Below, piece after piece: positions 60,709 through 64,000 of a stretch of DNA of 64,000 nt. The notes beneath the pieces are model-generated. The model did no database searches. It was not told where the DNA came from and saw only the letters and a list, made by a program, of their open reading frames with translations. The DNA is from Pseudomonas sp. PSKL.D1 (GTDB taxonomy: Bacteria; Pseudomonadota; Gammaproteobacteria; Pseudomonadales; Pseudomonadaceae): positions 868,001 through 932,000 of the forward strand of contig NZ_CP118607.1 in assembly GCF_028898945.1 (NCBI RefSeq). The letters run 5' to 3'. The position numbers were made by a program, and so were the translations under genes. Position 1 is the stretch's first letter. Each line of letters begins with the position of its first letter.

Positions 60709-61590
60709 TCACAAGCTCCTCATCATGCGCCATAGCACCAGGCAGCCGAGCACCTGCAGGGCAAAGGCCAGCAACAGCATCATCTGGCCGCTGCTGTCGC
60801 GCCACATGGCCAGCAGGTAATGGGGGTTGGCCATCATGAAGTAGCCGACCATCGCCAGTGGCAACGAGCCAAGAATGATCGCGGTAATGCGCGTTTCACC
60901 GGTCATTGCCTTCAGTTGGCGCGCGCCCTGTTCGCGCTCGCGGATCAGCTTGATCAGGTTTTCCATCAGCTCGCTGGCGTTGCCGCCGTAGCGCTGGTTG
61001 ATCCGCAGGCCGAGGGCGAACAACCGCAGCTCGGCCTGTTTGTGCAGCTCGGCCAGTTCGCTTACAGCGTCGTCCAGTGCCACACCCAGCTGCACGTTGC
61101 GCCGCACGCGTGACATGGCCGAGCGCAGTGGTTCACGGCTGCTGTCGATACCGCCCAGCACGGCGTCATTGAGGGTTCGCCCGGCCTTCAGGCTGCGTAC
61201 GCTGTAGTCCAGCAAACCGGGCAGTTGGTCGACGATTTGCCGCACATGCCGGCGGCTTTGCCAGCTCAGGAACAAGTAAACGAGGGTTGGCAGGCCGATC
61301 AGCAGCATCAGCGCGGCCACCCAACCAGCAAGGATCAAGGCCAGCATTACCGGGGCGAGCCATGCCAGTAGCCAGCGCTGTGGCTGGACGTTGACGTTGC
61401 CCAGCCCGGCACGCTCCAGCAACGGGTCGAGCCAATCACGCCTGGCCGTGCCATTGCGCACGATGCTGAAGGCCCGCCCCAGGCGTTGCAGAATGCGTTC
61501 TTCATGGCGCTTGTACAGGCCGCGGCGCAACAGCAGCAGGGCGACACCCAGCAACAAAGGCGCCAAGGCCAACAACAGAGGGCCGGTCAC
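60709..61590 (-). CDS. tadB: TadB inner-membrane platform protein
   Basis: A 293-residue GspF-type protein paralogous to TadC. It has an N-terminal helix (LLLALAPLLLGVALLLLRRG), central helices (about 77-110), the cytoplasmic domain with QIVDQLPGLLDYSVRSLKAG, and two C-terminal helices. Its start overlaps the tadA stop by 4 bp (ATGA), so tadA-tadB are translationally coupled. Confidence 0.93.
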   Translation of the reverse strand: MTGPLLLALAPLLLGVALLLLRRGLYKRHEERILQRLGRAFSIVRNGTARRDWLDPLLERAGLGNVNVQPQRWLLAWLAPVMLALILAGWVAALMLLIGLPTLVYLFLSWQSRRHVRQIVDQLPGLLDYSVRSLKAGRTLNDAVLGGIDSSREPLRSAMSRVRRNVQLGVALDDAVSELAELHKQAELRLFALGLRINQRYGGNASELMENLIKLIREREQGARQLKAMTGETRITAIILGSLPLAMVGYFMMANPHYLLAMWRDSSGQMMLLLAFALQVLGCLVLWRMMRSL

Positions 61591-62843
61591 AGCACGCCCT
61601 CTATGCGCAGTTTGCTGCCCGCCGGGTTGGGCGCTTCGCGCAGGAAACTGTCGCCACCCCGGCGATCGAGGCGGAACAGGGTGTTGGTTACGTACACTTC
61701 ATCGCGCACCCCGACCACTTCCAGCACTTCGCTCACGCAGCGCCGGCCGTCGGGCAGGCGGGTCAGCTGGATCACCACATCCAGCGCCGCACACACCATC
61801 TGGCGCAAGGTCTTCTCGGCAATCTGCCGGCCACTGAGGCCGACCAAAGTTTCCAGGCGCAGCAGTGCATCCTGGGCAGTGTTGGCGTGCACCGTGCTCA
61901 TCGACCCGTCGTGGCCGGTGTTCATCGCGGTGAGCACATCCAGCACTTCGCTGCCGCGGATTTCGCCCAGGATGATGCGGTCGGGGCGCATGCGCAGGGC
62001 GTTGCGGATCAGCTCGCTGGCCTTGATTTCGCCATGGCCCTCGGCGTTCGGAGGGCGGGTTTCCAGGCGCACCACGTGGGGGTGGTGCAGTTGCAGTTCG
62101 GCAACGTCTTCGATGGTCACCAGGCGTTCGCGGGGGGCAATCATCTGGCTGAGGATGTTCAGCAGGGTGGTCTTGCCGGTGCCGGTGCCGCCGCTGACCA
62201 GGATGTTGCAGCGTTTGCCCACGGCGCGCTCGAAGAAGTCGAAAATTGGCTGGTCGATGGCGCGGGTGGCCAGCAGGTCGGCACTCTTGAGCATGTCCTG
62301 GCGGAACTTGCGGATCGACAGGCACGGGCCGTCCAGCGCCACCGGCGGGATGATCGCATTTACCCGGCTGCCGTCAGGCATGCGCGCATCGACCATGGGC
62401 GAGGATTCGTCCAGGCGCCGACCCAGTGGTGCAAGGATGCGCTGCATCACCCGCTCCACGTGGTGGGCGTCGATAAAGCGCAGGTCGGTTTGCTGCAACA
62501 GGCCGGCCCGCTCCACGAACACACGGTGGGGGCCGTTGACCAGGATTTCAGTGACGGTGGCGTCACGCAGCAGCACTTCCAGCGGGCCGAAGCCGGTCAG
62601 CTCGTCCACCAGCTCTTCGGCCAAACGCTCCATTTCATAGCGTGACAACGCCAGGCGCAGGCGGGCGACGTAATCGCCCACCTGCTCCAGCACGAACTGG
62701 GTCAGCGCCGGGCGGGCGCCCTCAAGCAGGTTGCGGCCGCTGTCCTCGATGGCGTCGATGGCAAAACGGTGCAGCGCACGCTTGAGTGCGTACGGGTCGC
62801 CAGAGGCGTGCTGCTGGCCGCCAAAGGGTTGGTCGCTGTTCAT
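61587..62843 (-). CDS. tadA: TadA/CpaF secretion ATPase
   Basis: A 418-residue VirB11-like hexameric ATPase that powers Flp pilus assembly. Walker A is SGGTGTGKTTLLN; the Asp box (RLVTIEDVAELQL), Walker B (RPDRIILGEIRGSE) and His box (GHDGSMSTVHANT) follow in order. ATG 62843 is the family-like start; 62855 has one more Met. The start overlaps the tadZ stop by 4 bp. Length is typical (about 420). Confidence 0.95.
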   Translation of the reverse strand: MNSDQPFGGQQHASGDPYALKRALHRFAIDAIEDSGRNLLEGARPALTQFVLEQVGDYVARLRLALSRYEMERLAEELVDELTGFGPLEVLLRDATVTEILVNGPHRVFVERAGLLQQTDLRFIDAHHVERVMQRILAPLGRRLDESSPMVDARMPDGSRVNAIIPPVALDGPCLSIRKFRQDMLKSADLLATRAIDQPIFDFFERAVGKRCNILVSGGTGTGKTTLLNILSQMIAPRERLVTIEDVAELQLHHPHVVRLETRPPNAEGHGEIKASELIRNALRMRPDRIILGEIRGSEVLDVLTAMNTGHDGSMSTVHANTAQDALLRLETLVGLSGRQIAEKTLRQMVCAALDVVIQLTRLPDGRRCVSEVLEVVGVRDEVYVTNTLFRLDRRGGDSFLREAPNPAGSKLRIEGVL

Positions 62844-64000
62844 TTGCTGCCCCAAAGCCGGCGCAGCCAGGTGAAGGCCGGCGGTGTGAGGTTTTCAGAA
62901 CGCCGCGCCAGGCGCTCGCCCAAGGCCCGCAGGGCTTGGGTGAGGCTTTCCCGGGGGGCGAGTTCGAACAGGCTCAGGCCCTGGTTTTTCACGTTCAGGC
63001 GCACTTCGGGGCTGTAGGGGATGGCCTTGAGCAAGGGTAAACCGTAGCGTTTGGCCAGGGTGTCGGCGTCGGGGGCAACGTTGCCCAGGTAGCGGTCCAC
63101 CAGCAGGCTGGCATGTTCCAGTTTGATGCCGTGGTCGCGCCACAGGTCGAGCACTTCGAGGTTGCGCCGGCAATCGAGGATGTTCTGGTCGGTGTAGACG
63201 ATCAGCTTGTCGCAGTGGCTCACCAGCGTGCGCAGGGCTTCGCTGTCGGCGTGCCCGGTCAGGTTGACGACGATGTGCTGGAAGTGCTGGCGCAGGGCGC
63301 TGAGCAGCATGTACAGCTCGGCGGCGCTGGTTTGCTGCAGCGGGTCGTCGGTTTCGGCGTAGGTCAGCAGGCGCAGGCCTTTTTTGTCGCGGGTGAAGGC
63401 GCTGTCGATCAGCGTGGTGTCCAGGCGGCGCAGGTGGCGCAGGGCATCGCCGAAGAAGAACGATGCTTCCAGGCCAAGCAGGGCCAGGCTGTCACCACGC
63501 GGCAGGCCAAGGTCCAGCAACAGGGTTTGCTGGCCGCTTTCCTGCACCACCCGGGCGAGGTGGGTGGTGAGCAACGCGCCGTCGGCACCGCTCTGTACGC
63601 CGAACAGCACCGTGAGGCCGCCGAGGCTGGGGTTGCTGGCCACCGCTGGCATGCGTTTGCCCAGGCGGCGCACCAGGCCTGCCACTTCACTGGCGCGTGA
63701 GCCATAGGCGACAAAATCGCGGGCGCCGGCGCGCATGGCGTGCAGCACCAACTGGTTGTCCATGCCGTCACCCAGGGCAACGATGGCCAGCATGGGTTTG
63801 GCCTCCAGCACGCCTTCGATCAGGGCGCACTGGCTGATCAGTTGTTCGCGGTCCAGGCCGATGAACATCAAGTTGCTGAAGGTGGCGTTGACCAGTGCCA
63901 GCAGCTCATCAAGGCTTCCAGCAGTAGCGCCTATCACTTGGCCCTGCGGCGCCAGCGCGCCTTGCAGCCAATGAAGATCCTCTTCATTGCGAGTGATGGC
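62840..64000 (-). CDS. tadZ: TadZ/CpaE-like localisation ATPase, 5' end outside the window
   Basis: A frame of 386 residues that is still open at the right edge, so the start lies beyond 64000. It has an N-terminal atypical receiver-like domain (LMFIGLDREQLISQCALIEG, LEAKPMLAIVALGDGMDN) and a degenerate MinD/ParA-like ATPase domain (VLFGVQSGADGALLTTHLAR; LLLDLGLPRGDSLALLG). A canonical Walker A lysine is not apparent. TadZ places the Tad pilus machinery at the cell pole. rcpA, rcpC and flp are expected outside the window. Confidence 0.88.
   Translation of the reverse strand, partial: AITRNEEDLHWLQGALAPQGQVIGATAGSLDELLALVNATFSNLMFIGLDREQLISQCALIEGVLEAKPMLAIVALGDGMDNQLVLHAMRAGARDFVAYGSRASEVAGLVRRLGKRMPAVASNPSLGGLTVLFGVQSGADGALLTTHLARVVQESGQQTLLLDLGLPRGDSLALLGLEASFFFGDALRHLRRLDTTLIDSAFTRDKKGLRLLTYAETDDPLQQTSAAELYMLLSALRQHFQHIVVNLTGHADSEALRTLVSHCDKLIVYTDQNILDCRRNLEVLDLWRDHGIKLEHASLLVDRYLGNVAPDADTLAKRYGLPLLKAIPYSPEVRLNVKNQGLSLFELAPRESLTQALRALGERLARRSENLTPPAFTWLRRLWGSK

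Overview
The window reads as chromosome of a Pseudomonas putida-group bacterium. The evidence is high GC, gene content (protocatechuate dioxygenase pcaHG, homogentisate hmgABC with an HmgR-type operator, cyanide-insensitive oxidase cioAB, McpS-like chemoreceptor, PpoR-like LuxR solo, short LOV photoreceptor, Tad pilus cluster) and many REP-type palindromes carrying the core GCGGATAAATCCGCTCCTAC. I see no insertion sequence, prophage, CRISPR array, tRNA or rRNA. It is about 90% coding and mostly core metabolism, with a few accessory-looking blocks. Gene names rest on motifs and on memory of P. putida; no database search was run.

Layout. 1-9.4 kb: tail of a HicB antitoxin, TauE/SafE exporter, ABM monooxygenase, MdaB-like quinone reductase with a LysR gene, periplasmic gamma-glutamyltransferase, McpS-type chemoreceptor behind a sigma-28 promoter, zinc metallopeptidase, and pcaHG behind a PcaQ-type operator. 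9.4-19.8 kb: trmA with a purine permease, an MFS exporter, cioAB plus a small DUF2474 protein behind an ANR box, rlmG, ppoR, fpr and mscL. 19.9-30.7 kb: radA, xanthine/uracil permease, PilZ protein, cstA-ybdD, CobW GTPase, an MTHFR-like two-domain protein divergent from a compact MetE N-domain protein, and a thiolase. 30.8-35.0 kb: a tight agmatine operon (cytoplasmic deiminase, N-carbamoylputrescine amidase, polyamine-binding protein, Tat-exported deiminase paralogue) with a divergent LysR gene.

35-45.4 kb: fabV, an alpha/beta hydrolase whose C-terminus is encoded by a REP, a HopJ-like protein, DUF1244, folM, an ABM membrane protein, a LitR-like MerR regulator, a PilZ protein, a short LOV protein, a MioC-type flavodoxin, a second hydrolase and an SDR. 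45.4-53.1 kb: a gene-free stretch with a candidate sRNA, then hmgR divergent from hmgABC, a SirB1-family protein, a leucine dehydrogenase-like protein, LexA-controlled yebG, psiE and DUF3509. 53.3-64 kb: the Flp/Tad pilus cluster (tadG, PprA-like kinase, TadE-like pseudopilin, prepilin peptidase, DUF3613, tadD, tadC, tadB, tadA, and tadZ running off the edge).

How genes work together: pcaHG and hmgABC are two aromatic ring-cleavage modules feeding central metabolism. CA-rich motifs at the translation starts of ggt, cstA, the thiolase and hmgA suggest shared Hfq/Crc catabolite control. The agmatine operon would turn agmatine into putrescine from both sides of the inner membrane. The MerR-PilZ-LOV-folM neighbourhood looks like a blue-light response module. 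The least conventional locus is 26.9-29.4 kb: an MTHFR-like protein next to a MetE homologue that lacks the zinc-bearing catalytic domain and has several in-frame deletions, yet an intact reading frame.
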